Origin: Strix aluco
Lineage: Eukaryota > Chordata > Aves > Strigiformes > Strigidae
Direction: 5' to 3'
Length of the DNA stretch: 64,000 bases
Assembly: GCF_031877795.1 (NCBI RefSeq)
Contig: NC_133935.1
Location: 87,116,748 to 87,180,747, forward strand
The position numbers and the translations under genes were made by a program. The notes under the pieces were generated by a model, which worked only from the letters and a program-made list of their open reading frames with translations, made no database searches and was not told the DNA's origin. This document shows, piece by piece, positions 45,401 through 54,015 of the stretch. Each line of letters begins with the position of its first letter. Position 1 is the first letter of the stretch.

Positions 45401-48400
45401 CCTTGAAGATCCTCCAGTCCAAGCACTAACCTCACACTGACCATTCTCAACTCCACCAGATCCCTCAGTGCTGGGTCAACCCGACTCTTCAACCCCTCCA
45501 GGGATGGGGACTCCCCCCCTGCCCTGGGCAGCCCATTCCAACGCCCAACAACCCCTTCTGCAAAGAAATACTTCCTTAGCCAGTCTAAACAGAGAAAACT
45601 CGTGGGTTGAGCTAAAGGGTTTAATAGGTGAGGGGGGAAAAAAACTAACAAAAATAATGCAAAGGCAATCACTCACCACCTCCCACAAGCACAGCCATCT
45701 TGGAGACCAACTCTCCCCTACCCCCTTCCTCCTCTAACCTGGTTTCTACTGCACGACATCATCTGGTGTAGAAAACCCCTTTGGCCATTTTGGGTCAGTT
45801 GTCCCAACTGTGGCCCCTCTCAGCTTCTTGTCCACCCCCAGCCTACTGACTGGGGGGCAGAGGGGGAAAAACAGAGAGCCCTGACACTGCGTAAGCACTG
45901 TTCAGCAACAGCCGAAACATCAGTGTGCTATCAACGCTGTTTTAGTCACAAATCCCAAACACACCACCATGAGAAAAGTTAAAGGAGAAAGTTAACTCCA
46001 TCCCAGGCAGACCCAGTACACCCACCATCAGGAGCAGTGCCAGCCTCACAGAAGTAAGAGAAAAGAAAAGAGCTAACACAGAAGGCTGCAGTCATGTGTA
46101 AAATCTCTCTTTTCAGTCCATGCTTGCCTTGAATGAAGGAGTGAGGGGTGGTGGAAATGCAGAAGAGGGAACTATTCCAGCCTCTAGTCCAGGCACAACC
46201 TCTGTGCCCCAGTTTCCCCACCAGTAAAACAAGAATACTTAACAGGAAAGGGGAAGGCACTAAACACCAGTCAGGATTAAGTCAATGGCAAAGCATTCTC
46301 TGATGATATAAGAGGCTTGTGATTTACCTTTTCTTCAAAATGATGATACCTAGAGCCATGCTTGCTATGAGAGAGCCCTGGGAAAGAAGAGAGAGGAGGA
46401 GAAAAAGAAAACAGAAGGTCAGTATGACAAAATTCCCTGGACTGGGACGCCTGCCCCAGAGAAACACCACGAACTCAATACAACTGATGCCAAAACACCA
46501 ACAGAAAGACCAGAACAGGATCAGGGAGATTGACAGGGTGGGGAAAGTCCACTTCAGCTAGGAGGAGGGGAGAAGTTGAGCTGGGTGGGTTGGGAACAAA
46601 GATACTCGGACAAACAGGGTACGAAGATCTCCTGGCCAGTGGGCCTCCCCTTTTTTTGGCCCACCCATGACACTGAGTGCATGCTACAGACCAGAACGTG
46701 GCCAAATCACTGTGTTTTTTTAATTTGGAACAGGAGTACAGCCCATAGATTGACTGCAGGGCTGCAATACAAGAACCATCCCTCACGGTTAGTGTGGGAC
46801 AGAGCTCTTAGACTGTTGCCTAGTCTTCTTCTTTTTAACTTCTCCTGACTTGAGGTATCTCAACCCCATGATGTGTTGTGGGAGAACAGCCCCCGCTCAG
46901 CAGATCTGCCCAGCAGATTTTGTTATTCCCAACAACTGGGGCTCCATTTTCTTTGGTTTTAACAGATGTTTTAGCCTGACACTCATCTACACTTAAGTGT
47001 AGATTCATTTTAATAGCACTTTCCAAAGCAAAGACCTATGCTGTAACAGTGCAGGTGGAACTAGGCCAAATCCATGCTCTCTGAGCTGCGGAGTTTAACC
47101 AAGACACCTACACTAGGACATGAACCACTTGGTGTAGCTGTGTGGTGGAAGGGAAAGCTGGGACCCTCTGGCCAGCAATTCAGCTTATCCAGGGCCGACA
47201 GCCAGAGTGTGGGCTTGGTTTTGTCACTGTTACTTCCCCAACCACCTCTGGAAATAGGAAGCCTGTTCGAGCCTCAGTTTTCCCATCTGTTCATTCAGTT
47301 GAACTTTAATAATCAACACCGTGAAAGTGAGAATTGAAGCTGAGCCTTCAGAGCAAGGTTGCTCTCCTCACAAGTTTAATATTTGCACAGGGTTTTGGTA
47401 CCCATAGGGAAAGAGAGGGTGGCAGAACACATGCACCAGGGACAGCGCTTGCAGAGGTGATGGGAAGAGATGGCACATGAGGAGGAAAAGGATGGTATGA
47501 CAGTACTCACTGATCTGAAGATCATGTGCAGCGGCATGGCAATATTTAAGTTCAGGGCATAGTTATTCACCACACTGACAGTGAAAAACATAGCCACCAT
47601 GATGAAGTAGTACCTGAAACACAAACACACACACCAAAAAAAAGCTGACAGCTGTGCATGAACCGCCCTGGGATGATGGGAGACACCTTGGGAACAGATT
47701 ACGGGTTGCAAGGAAAAGGTCTGGGGCTGAGCAGGAGCCCATCCAGCTCTTGGGTCTGTGCCAAGGACTAACAAGGAGATCAATTCACTTTGGATGTAGC
47801 AGGGAAGTCCTTCGAACAGGAAACAGGCTGACCTGCACTGGCTCAGCCTGTGCTAATCCCAGAAGCAATGGGGAACTGAGGATACCCCAGTGGGAATCTT
47901 TTAGCATGGACTTCCTCCAGACCCCTCTTTCCTATGGACAGTGGCATAAGACAAGGCTTGATTTGAGGGGATTCATTTTCTGCCAGCAGGTATCGCTACC
48001 CTGAGTGGAAGGAGAAAACATTCAAATTCAGGCTTAACACCTCCACGGTTCTACACCGAAGCTAGAGAGCCTCCCACAAATTGAAGCTCCTTGTTGTGAC
48101 GCAGCCATGAATGGCACTAAACTTGCCCTCAACTTTCTGTCATGAGGATCTCTGTCCCGAGCACTCAGCATAGCACTCTGTTTTGCCACGGGCTAGGCAG
48201 TCTGCTAAGGAACCTCACAAAACCTCCTCACTTCACTACAGCCACTGAGGGCCAGGAAGGAGAGCATGAACATGTCAGGCCATTGCCAGGACAAGACCAG
48301 CCCTGATGGAGAAATGCAAAAGTGAATTTGGCCAGGTTTCCAGTAAACTTGTCCCTCCCACGCCCATTGTATCAAGCTCCAGAGAGACAGCAAGCTTTTC

Positions 48401-51400
48401 AAACACAGCAAACTCTTAACTGTGTAAAACATTGCCCTGTTTCTTGGACAGGAAAGTATCTGATGGCAATTTCCTATTAAGAATTCTCAATAAACAAGGA
48501 GCTTGTATTTTATCAGGCATGACAGGTTCTCAATGTGGCTTCGCAAATTCTGCAGGATGGATGGGATTTAGACAGGATAAATGGATAAGCCATTTTATTA
48601 AACACTTCTTGAGATAATAGATCAATTTGTGCCTAGCAAAAGCGTTCAGATCAACTGTACCTTATTGGTATGGCTGGCCTCTTCCTCCCAAAGTTGGCTT
48701 CGAAGATAAAGCCTTCCACAGCGATAAATAGGAACTGGGAGAATGTCACTATGTTCCCACATCCTGGAAACTGCCTGCAGGCAGGGAGAAGAAAGACTAA
48801 GCATAAGAACAATGCCATGGAGAACAAACACTGCACTGGGCTCCAAGAAAAAGAGCCTCATCATCCCAGAGTGAGCATCAACCTGGAGGGGCTTTATCGC
48901 TTTATCTGTCCAGGTTCTCACGCTGCCTTTGTTAAACACTTCCCTGCAAGTATTTACTCACCTGTACTTGTAGATACTTGTGCAGCAATCCCTTCCTCAA
49001 ACATTTCCAAAGAAGAAATGAGCAGCCACCCTGTCATGGGGCACATGGTGAATGGGATCAGGAAATGAAAGAGGAAATTGGTCGCATCTCACAGGTCTGT
49101 ATAACATCCCACCAGGGTATAGGATCTGAATGAGCAACATCAAGCACTGACATAACCAAACTGAAGCTGGATCTTCCTCTTTCTCATGCGGAAGTGATTT
49201 TGACAGGGCTCTCTCCCTACCTACAAGCTGCTGTGTTTGCTAGAGGTCAGGTGAAATGATGAGTCCACCCAGGAGGAAGGCAGCAGCATTTCCAATAGCC
49301 CTTAGTTCCAACGCATGAGGGAAGGGCCGAGGTCAGGTCCGTGTCTGCAGAGCAAGGCGTAGCATCCGTGGTCCTGCTTGTACCCCATCCCCAGAGCATG
49401 TGAACATGAGCTCAGACCTGCTTTCAGTTTACTCAGCAAGCTTTAGCTCTCTGCCCTCCTGCGTTTGCCGGATGCCAAGAGGTTGGCTGTAGGTTCAAGA
49501 AGGAACCTACAACAGCTCATCACGGAAGCCCAAAAAGGTGGTGGCATTAAATGCCACGTGACAGGCAAGCCAGGGAGCTTGCTAACACGACACATGCTTT
49601 GCACTGAAGTTTTCAAACTCCACAAGTTATCGAAAGCCACAAAAGTCAGACCTTGAAAATGAGCTCCTCTTAGCTGAGCATCTTTGTCCTCCCAGACAGA
49701 CCCAGGCACTGCAGTTATCGCTACCTTTGTAGCGGAAATGACACCACCTTTGAGCAAACCAACCTTGTGTGATTATTCTGAGGGAAGAGGAATTGCACAC
49801 AAGGGCAAGACAGCCTGTAACAGCCTGACATTAAACAAACACTCCCTGCACTCTGCTCACCCATTCCTAGCAGACATGTCTGCTGCAGACACTGCCTCCT
49901 TCCTAAGAAGCTTACAGGGAGCAGGAGAGGATTTCCTGGGAGGCACAGAGTCAGCTGCAGGCTCAGAGGAGGCCGTGACATATCAGATAATCGGAAAGCT
50001 CGCTGTTATTTGCAGTGGGAGACAGAAAATTTGAGCAAGTACTTCCCCTTTCTCTGGTGCAAAACAGAAACCGAGGCCAAGGACTTGATGGAGAAGCTGC
50101 AGGCCACCGAGTCCTGATCCCCACCCTGCTACACAAGCACGCAGCTTGCTCACACAACACGCCGTCACAAGTAGGTAGAGACTGGGCTGACACAGTTTTG
50201 CAGCATGCAAGCTGAGAGATGCACTGGAGAACAGGAATAACCAAGCTGTCTCCCTGGTAGCAGAGCCAAAGGCCCAGTCTCCTCCAAAAAAACCTCCTCT
50301 GTCACCGCTGACTTCTCAGAAGCAGCAGCAGTGCTCTGGTTAATGCAGAGCTGGCACATTGTTGCCACCAAACAGGACCTGGAAAGGCCACCTTCTACCT
50401 GCATTTTTCACGGGGTAGGCACTAGCCTGAGCTCCTCCCCTCTACCTACCTGCCAGTATTCACATTTTTCAGAGCTTAATTGTCTGTGAGACTTCAACCC
50501 CTGCTGTGCAATGAGGTTAAGAGGTTCAAAAGTTAATTGGGGGAAGAGAAGAGAAACTGATTCGGTGACAGAGGCCAGGCTCCAGGATTGTAAACTTTAT
50601 CTCTGTAGGGGAATACAAAGCAAGTGGAAACTTGGAATAAACCAAAACTGTTTCCATGCACTAGACTTTGTTTCCTCCCAGTTCACAGACCCTTGCATTC
50701 AGTCACTTGCTGTACATATGACCTCACATTATCAGTAAAGTGTTGACACAGGTTATGTGTTGACTGGTAATAAAAAGACAAACAAACAAACAAAACCCTC
50801 CAAGGCTGCATCTGCCCATGCCTTTGACTCACAAACCTAACATACTGATAGACCTAAAAGAAGCGACAAGAAGGCTGGATATATCAACCAAAGATCTGCT
50901 TTAGCTGTAGGCAACTGATAGACAGTCCTCCAGAAGCAATGCAGAAACACTACGATGAAAGTGTCACCCTGCCTCCTAGGACGGAATTGCCTGGGCTGTT
51001 AAGTGTCTAGCAGCCCTAGCAGATGGTGGGATGAAACAGCCCGAGCGGGGCTCTGTCATGTCAGCAGAGCACAAACAGGCCAGCCCGATTTCTGCGCATC
51101 AGTTTGGGGCACTCAGACCGAGTTCAGTGCATCCAAATCACTTCTCCAAGGAAAATTTCCGCGCATCACTGCAGAAGACTCCACATTTCATAAGGAATGG
51201 CTTCAACGGCCCCTGCAGAAGAGCAACCTCCCCACTGGCACCATACAGCGAAGAAACCCCGTTGAGATCTACTACATAGAGCCTCAACTGTTTTTACAGG
51301 GAAGGCACCTCACAAGGACACAGCTTCAGAAGGCGAAGAGCAGATGATGGGCTTTCTAACCAGGCCTGTATGTACACTGCACACAGAGCTTTGGCATCAC

Positions 51401-53735
51401 AGCTCAAAGACAGACCTCCCCAGGTCAGCTAGGAAGGGACACCAGCAGAACAGGTCGGGTTGCTCCAAACATGGGTAGATGGGATGAACTTGATGGCGTT
51501 TCCTGCCCTGTCCAGGCCTCCTTCTGTTATTCAGACAGGAGTTTCTTTAACTTGCTCTTGAAAACATCCAACGAGGAGCTTCCCTGCTCTCTCTCTTACA
51601 AATCTACTTCACTACATTGAGGGAGCAAACCTGGGTTTTTTTGGCCTGCTTTACATCCCTTTCATAGCATTTTAAGCCCCTTATTTCTTGTTCTGCCTCC
51701 AGAGCCCAGCAGAAGTATTTATCTCTTCTTCTCCGCAGCTGTTCTCCACACATTTAAAGTCTTTTGTCTGTCCTCAGGCATCTCTAGACTAAACAGCTCT
51801 CATTCCTTTACTCTGTCCTCATAAATCCTGAGCAAATTTCTTCCAATCACCTTTGTTATTCCTCACTGGACTATCAATCTGGTCACTGCCTTTTCCTGTG
51901 ATCCTGTTCCAGGACTTTGCTTGTTATGGGAAGATTCATCTTCAGGAGGGACTTTTCCCTTCAGGTAACACCAAGACACAAAGAAATAACCAGTGTTGCG
52001 CCGATTTAGGGACCAAAGGTGGAGGGCAAGTGAGGGGACAGGAATTGAGCTGTTAAGAACAGGGGAATTTCTAAAGTGGATGAGCAGCAATGCTTAAGAG
52101 AAGCTTGTGTGTGAAAAGCAGCTTTTCCTTGATGTCTGCAATTGGACTTCTTGGGATTTGCTGCTCAAAATTCTTTCTGGGGCTTAGACACCTAATTTAG
52201 TCTTTGAACAGGGCCAAATGGCTCACTTTTGTTTTAAGGTCTGGCTGGAGGAGACACAAGCCAAGTGGCAAATGCAAGAAGCCAGATCCAAAGCTCTCCA
52301 CCTCGAAGGGACCCATTTCTCCATCCTCACCAATGCTGCAGCACAAGCCAGGCAGGAAACACAGAGGTTAGAGTAATCCCCAAGACAACTCGCTAGGCAA
52401 GGTCTCTGCCTCCAGTAACTGCTTCTTGATTTATCCAGGGATTGCTGAGTGATTGTGCAACCTTGTGTTAAGTACCTGCCTCCTGATCTCCCACTTCAAA
52501 GCAAATATCCCCACCGCTGGCTTACAGAGTCAGGCTCTCTTCTACACTCCCTTCTTCTCTTAAGAATCTGGGATGATAACGGGTGGGGAGGAAGTAAGGG
52601 CAGGTTTTAACTACCTGTTTCAAAAGCCTGGGCATGACTGAAGATAGTACTGAATGGTCAGGGGATGCAGCTCCACACCAACTTAGTATGATTGTAGACA
52701 CAGAACCAGTTCAGTCATGTTCTCCCAGTCAGGTCTAGCTCTTTTGCCTTCACAGCTTGCTGACCAGCCCTGAAAACAAATCCAACAGACCACCACCTTT
52801 TCCAAGCCACACCAGCCTTCCTCCATAAGGGTGAGGAAGATGACGCAGTGCTCAGATATACCCCAAATGTCAGCCCTCCTCTCTCTGCAACCTGGCAATT
52901 CCCCTTCGCTCCAAGTGCCACAAAGGACTCTTTGCCCTCATCCCGTTGGCTTTGCAGCCGCGTGACACTGCCAAAGATCACATTTCCAGAAGGATGATGT
53001 TCCCTCGGCCCTGCCTGCTGTCCCTGGGAACCCTTAGCCAGCTCCTGCATGTCTTCTCCATGGGATTTCAGCTGTTACTTGTACGAGGCGCTGGGATCAG
53101 TGGTGGGGATGCTTTAGGGCCAGACTGATGCAGTGGTCCCTGTGCGAGCAGAGAGATTCCCAGTGTCTGGGCAGGATACCGAAGCGACCCATGATAGGAC
53201 CAGACTGGGCCCAAGCCAAGGGGGACAGCCCCAAAAAATCCCACAAACCCATCAGACGGTGCCACAACAAGGCCAGGGCCTGGCGATCCACACTCGGGCT
53301 CCTCCTGGCACCTTGATGAGGAGCCCCGGGGCCTGAGGCTGCCCCTCAAGCTGTGAGGGGGGGCCCGTCCACCCCGCCGAGGCTGCAGACCCCCTCAGAG
53401 CCAGCCCTAGGCTGGGTGCCAGCCCTGGGTCCCCCCTCGGCAGCCCCCCCATCACTCCAAATCCCCTCACACCACCTCCCCTCCTCCAATCTCCTGGAGA
53501 CCCCCTGGGCGCCGCTGCCGCTTCCTCCCCTCACAAGTCCTGAAGCCGGCGGGGGAGACCCTGCGGCCCCCAGCCCCGGAGCCCCTCACCCGACCCCCGA
53601 TCCCATTCCTGCCCTCAACCCCTCCTTCTGCCCCCAAAGCCTCTCCCCGGCTCCGCACCTGGCCAGCAGCTCCAGGAACACCACGTTGCTACAGCAGCCG
53701 CCGAACACCAACCCCACAGCCACGGCCGGGTGCAT
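39218..53735 (-). CDS. SLC35B4: SLC35B4, nucleotide-sugar transporter for UDP-xylose and UDP-GlcNAc (complete, 10 exons)
   Basis: The protein is a multi-spanning antiporter of the SLC35B (UAA, yeast YEA4-like) family that carries UDP-xylose and UDP-N-acetylglucosamine into the Golgi/ER lumen. Coding exons on the - strand: 53735-53659, 48774-48661, 47613-47511, 46377-46328, 44962-44881, 43481-43421, 42666-42557, 42350-42275, 40423-40348, 39464-39218. They total 996 nt with all phases compatible: 331 residues, equal to my recollection of the human length. Visible family blocks include [16 protein letters not shown] (first membrane helix), [49 protein letters not shown] and [13 protein letters not shown]. 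The C-terminus RKRPKEE has Lys at -3 but not -4, so no canonical KKXX signal. The start ATG has G at -3 and matches the family start; no in-frame upstream ATG was seen nearby. Confidence 0.97.
40074..40219. repeat. 73-bp tandem duplication, two copies
   Basis: Units 40074-40146 and 40147-40219 share GAGGTGGTGGC, TTCAGCCACCCTGGAAA, CCCAGGTTAAATT and TTTTCCAA in order, with small differences between them. In SLC35B4 intron 9. Confidence 0.85.
40348..40423 (-). CDS. SLC35B4: SLC35B4 exon 9
   Basis: 76 nt, phase 1 to 2. Acceptor TCCCCGCAG|AGCC, donor ACTCA|GTATCC, a weak donor. It encodes [20 protein letters not shown] then MNVIT. The CA left over joins A of the last exon to give Gln, restoring the family QYVCIRG sequence; this is why I place the donor there. 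Confidence 0.92.
40577..41320 (-). mobile_element. CR1 LINE fragment (young-looking subfamily, copy C) in SLC35B4 intron 8
   Basis: Starts with TCACAGAATCCTCTAGTTTG and runs through the ORF end, then [20 protein letters not shown] and [22 protein letters not shown] coding blocks on the - strand. About 740 bp, 5'-truncated, in the sense direction of SLC35B4. Confidence 0.93.
42275..42350 (-). CDS. SLC35B4: SLC35B4 exon 8
   Basis: 76 nt, phase 0 to 1. Acceptor TTCTCTCCAG|CACG, donor GTCTG|GTAAGT. It encodes [19 protein letters not shown] then VLFSQS, matching the luminal loop/helix position in the human protein. Confidence 0.93.
42557..42666 (-). CDS. SLC35B4: SLC35B4 exon 7
   Basis: 110 nt, phase 1 to 0. 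Acceptor TGTTCCAG|GTAT, donor TACAAT|GTAAGT. It encodes [19 protein letters not shown] then [17 protein letters not shown], a helix plus the conserved cytosolic segment of the family. Confidence 0.95.
43421..43481 (-). CDS. SLC35B4: SLC35B4 exon 6
   Basis: 61 nt, phase 0 to 1. Acceptor CTCCACCAG|GCAT, donor CTGG|GTACGT. It encodes [15 protein letters not shown] then LWWLLG: an acidic loop running into a membrane helix. A stronger-looking GTGAGT lies 4 nt downstream but would shift the frame. Confidence 0.92.
44881..44962 (-). CDS. SLC35B4: SLC35B4 exon 5
   Basis: 82 nt, phase 2 to 0. Acceptor CTGTGCAG|ATAC, donor CAAGTG|GTAAGG. It encodes [20 protein letters not shown] and MSAKQV, a transmembrane helix followed by the loop. 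Confidence 0.95.
45367..45588 (-). mobile_element. CR1 LINE fragment (young-looking subfamily, copy D) in SLC35B4 intron 4
   Basis: ACAGAATCCCAGAATCATCT then TGGTTGGAAAAGACCTTGAA, then the same coding end as copies A-C ([19 protein letters not shown]). ~220 bp, sense to SLC35B4. Confidence 0.92.
46190..46256 (-). repeat. MIR-like ancient SINE fragment
   Basis: CCTCTGTGCCCCAGTTTCCC then CACCAGTAAAAC is the reverse complement of the MIR right arm. In SLC35B4 intron 4. Confidence 0.45.
46328..46377 (-). CDS. SLC35B4: SLC35B4 exon 4 (50-nt small exon)
   Basis: Acceptor CTTTCCCAG|GGC, donor AAAAG|GTAAAT; phase 0 to 2. It encodes [16 protein letters not shown], a short transmembrane helix ending in basic residues. 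Only 50 nt long, so easily missed by length-based ORF scans. Confidence 0.94.
46985..47004. repeat. Perfect 20-bp palindrome
   Basis: ATCTACACTTAAGTGTAGAT is its own reverse complement. SLC35B4 intron 3. Confidence 0.9.
47262..47345 (-). repeat. MIR-like ancient SINE fragment
   Basis: GAGCCTCAGTTTTCCCATCT followed by AT-rich sequence matches the reverse complement of the MIR right arm. In SLC35B4 intron 3. Confidence 0.4.
47511..47613 (-). CDS. SLC35B4: SLC35B4 exon 3
   Basis: 103 nt, phase 2 to 0. Acceptor TGTTTCAG|GTAC, donor AGATCA|GTGAGT. It encodes [20 protein letters not shown] and [13 protein letters not shown], a transmembrane helix and the conserved family loop. Confidence 0.96.
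48661..48774 (-). CDS. SLC35B4: SLC35B4 exon 2
   Basis: 114 nt, phase 2 to 2. Acceptor CCTGCAG|GCAG, donor ATAAG|GTACAG. It encodes [20 protein letters not shown] through RKRPAIPI. A nearby AG four bases further in would break the frame. Intron 1 upstream is about 4.9 kb. Confidence 0.95.
48775..53658. other. SLC35B4 intron 1
   Basis: 4.9-kb first intron with an ancient CR1-like fragment (51,480-51,910) and an AAAC microsatellite near 50,779. No other exon seen. Confidence 0.7.
51480..51910 (-). mobile_element. Ancient CR1/L3-like fragment
   Basis: Diverged but keeps the typical order on the + strand: CTCTTGAAAACATCCAACGA, GCTGTTCTCCACACATTTAA, CTAAACAGCTCTCATTCCTT, then GTCCTCATAAATCCTGAGCA, as in the reverse complement of old CR1-type 3' ends. 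Located in SLC35B4 intron 1. Confidence 0.55.
53659..53735 (-). CDS. SLC35B4: SLC35B4 exon 1 coding part
   Basis: 77 nt from ATG (53735-53733) to donor CCAG|GTGCGG, ending in phase 2. It encodes [17 protein letters not shown] and the first transmembrane helix. It lies inside the CpG island. Kozak context GCCATGC. Confidence 0.95.
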
Positions 53736-53781
53736 GGCGTCGCCCCAAGCAGCCAGGCGGCCTCCCGGGCCGCCACCGCAT
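53689..53781 (-). CDS. Upstream ORF overlapping the SLC35B4 start codon
   Basis: An ATG 46 nt upstream of the main start (53781-53779), with G at -3, opens a 30-codon frame that passes over the main ATG in another frame and stops with TAG inside exon 1. If the transcript begins upstream of 53,781, this uORF would be expected to lower translation of the transporter. No sign that the peptide itself is functional. Confidence 0.35.
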   Translation of the reverse strand: MRWRPGRPPGCLGRRHAPGRGCGVGVRRLL

Positions 53782-53906
53782 CCCGCTCCCGGGCCCCGAC
53801 CCCGCTCCCAGCCCCGGCCCTGCCACCCCCGCTTCCTCCCGGGCGCCGGTAGTTCGCTCCCCGCCCGCCGCCCGTTCACCGATACCGCCGCGGCTCCAAG
53901 GACGGG

Positions 53907-53922
53907 ACTACAACTCCCGGCG
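53907..53922 (+). promoter_or_regulatory. ZNF143/THAP11-type site 1
   Basis: ACTACAACTCCCGGCG on the + strand matches the ACTACAAYTCCCAGMAKGC promoter motif bound by ZNF143 (with THAP11/HCFC1) at its first 12 positions; the 3' part is degenerate. Confidence 0.65.
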
Positions 53923-53972
53923 TCCCCCGCGCCGCCTCACCGCGGTCTCCTCAGGCAGTGCCGTCCCGCGGG

Positions 53973-53991
53973 GCATGATGGGAGTTGTAGT
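53973..53991 (-). promoter_or_regulatory. ZNF143/THAP11-type site 2 (opposite orientation)
   Basis: On the - strand the sequence reads ACTACAACTCCCATCATGC, close to the full consensus. It faces site 1 about 50 bp away. Confidence 0.75.
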
Positions 53992-54004
53992 TCCGCGGGG
54001 GGCG

Positions 54005-54015
54005 TAATGGCGGCG
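54005..54015 (+). promoter_or_regulatory. YY1-like site
   Basis: TAATGGCGGCG contains the ATGGCGGC core typical of YY1 sites near transcription starts, 14 bp from ZNF143-type site 2. Confidence 0.45.

Noticed and set aside
49488..49509. GTAGGTTC/GAACCTAC mini-hairpin considered as part of a tRNA
   Set aside because: Only an 8-bp stem; no A box, B box or cloverleaf around it.
53736..53879. In-frame N-terminal extension of SLC35B4
   Set aside because: It would have to start at GTG; the ATG at 53,735 matches the family start and has a good context.
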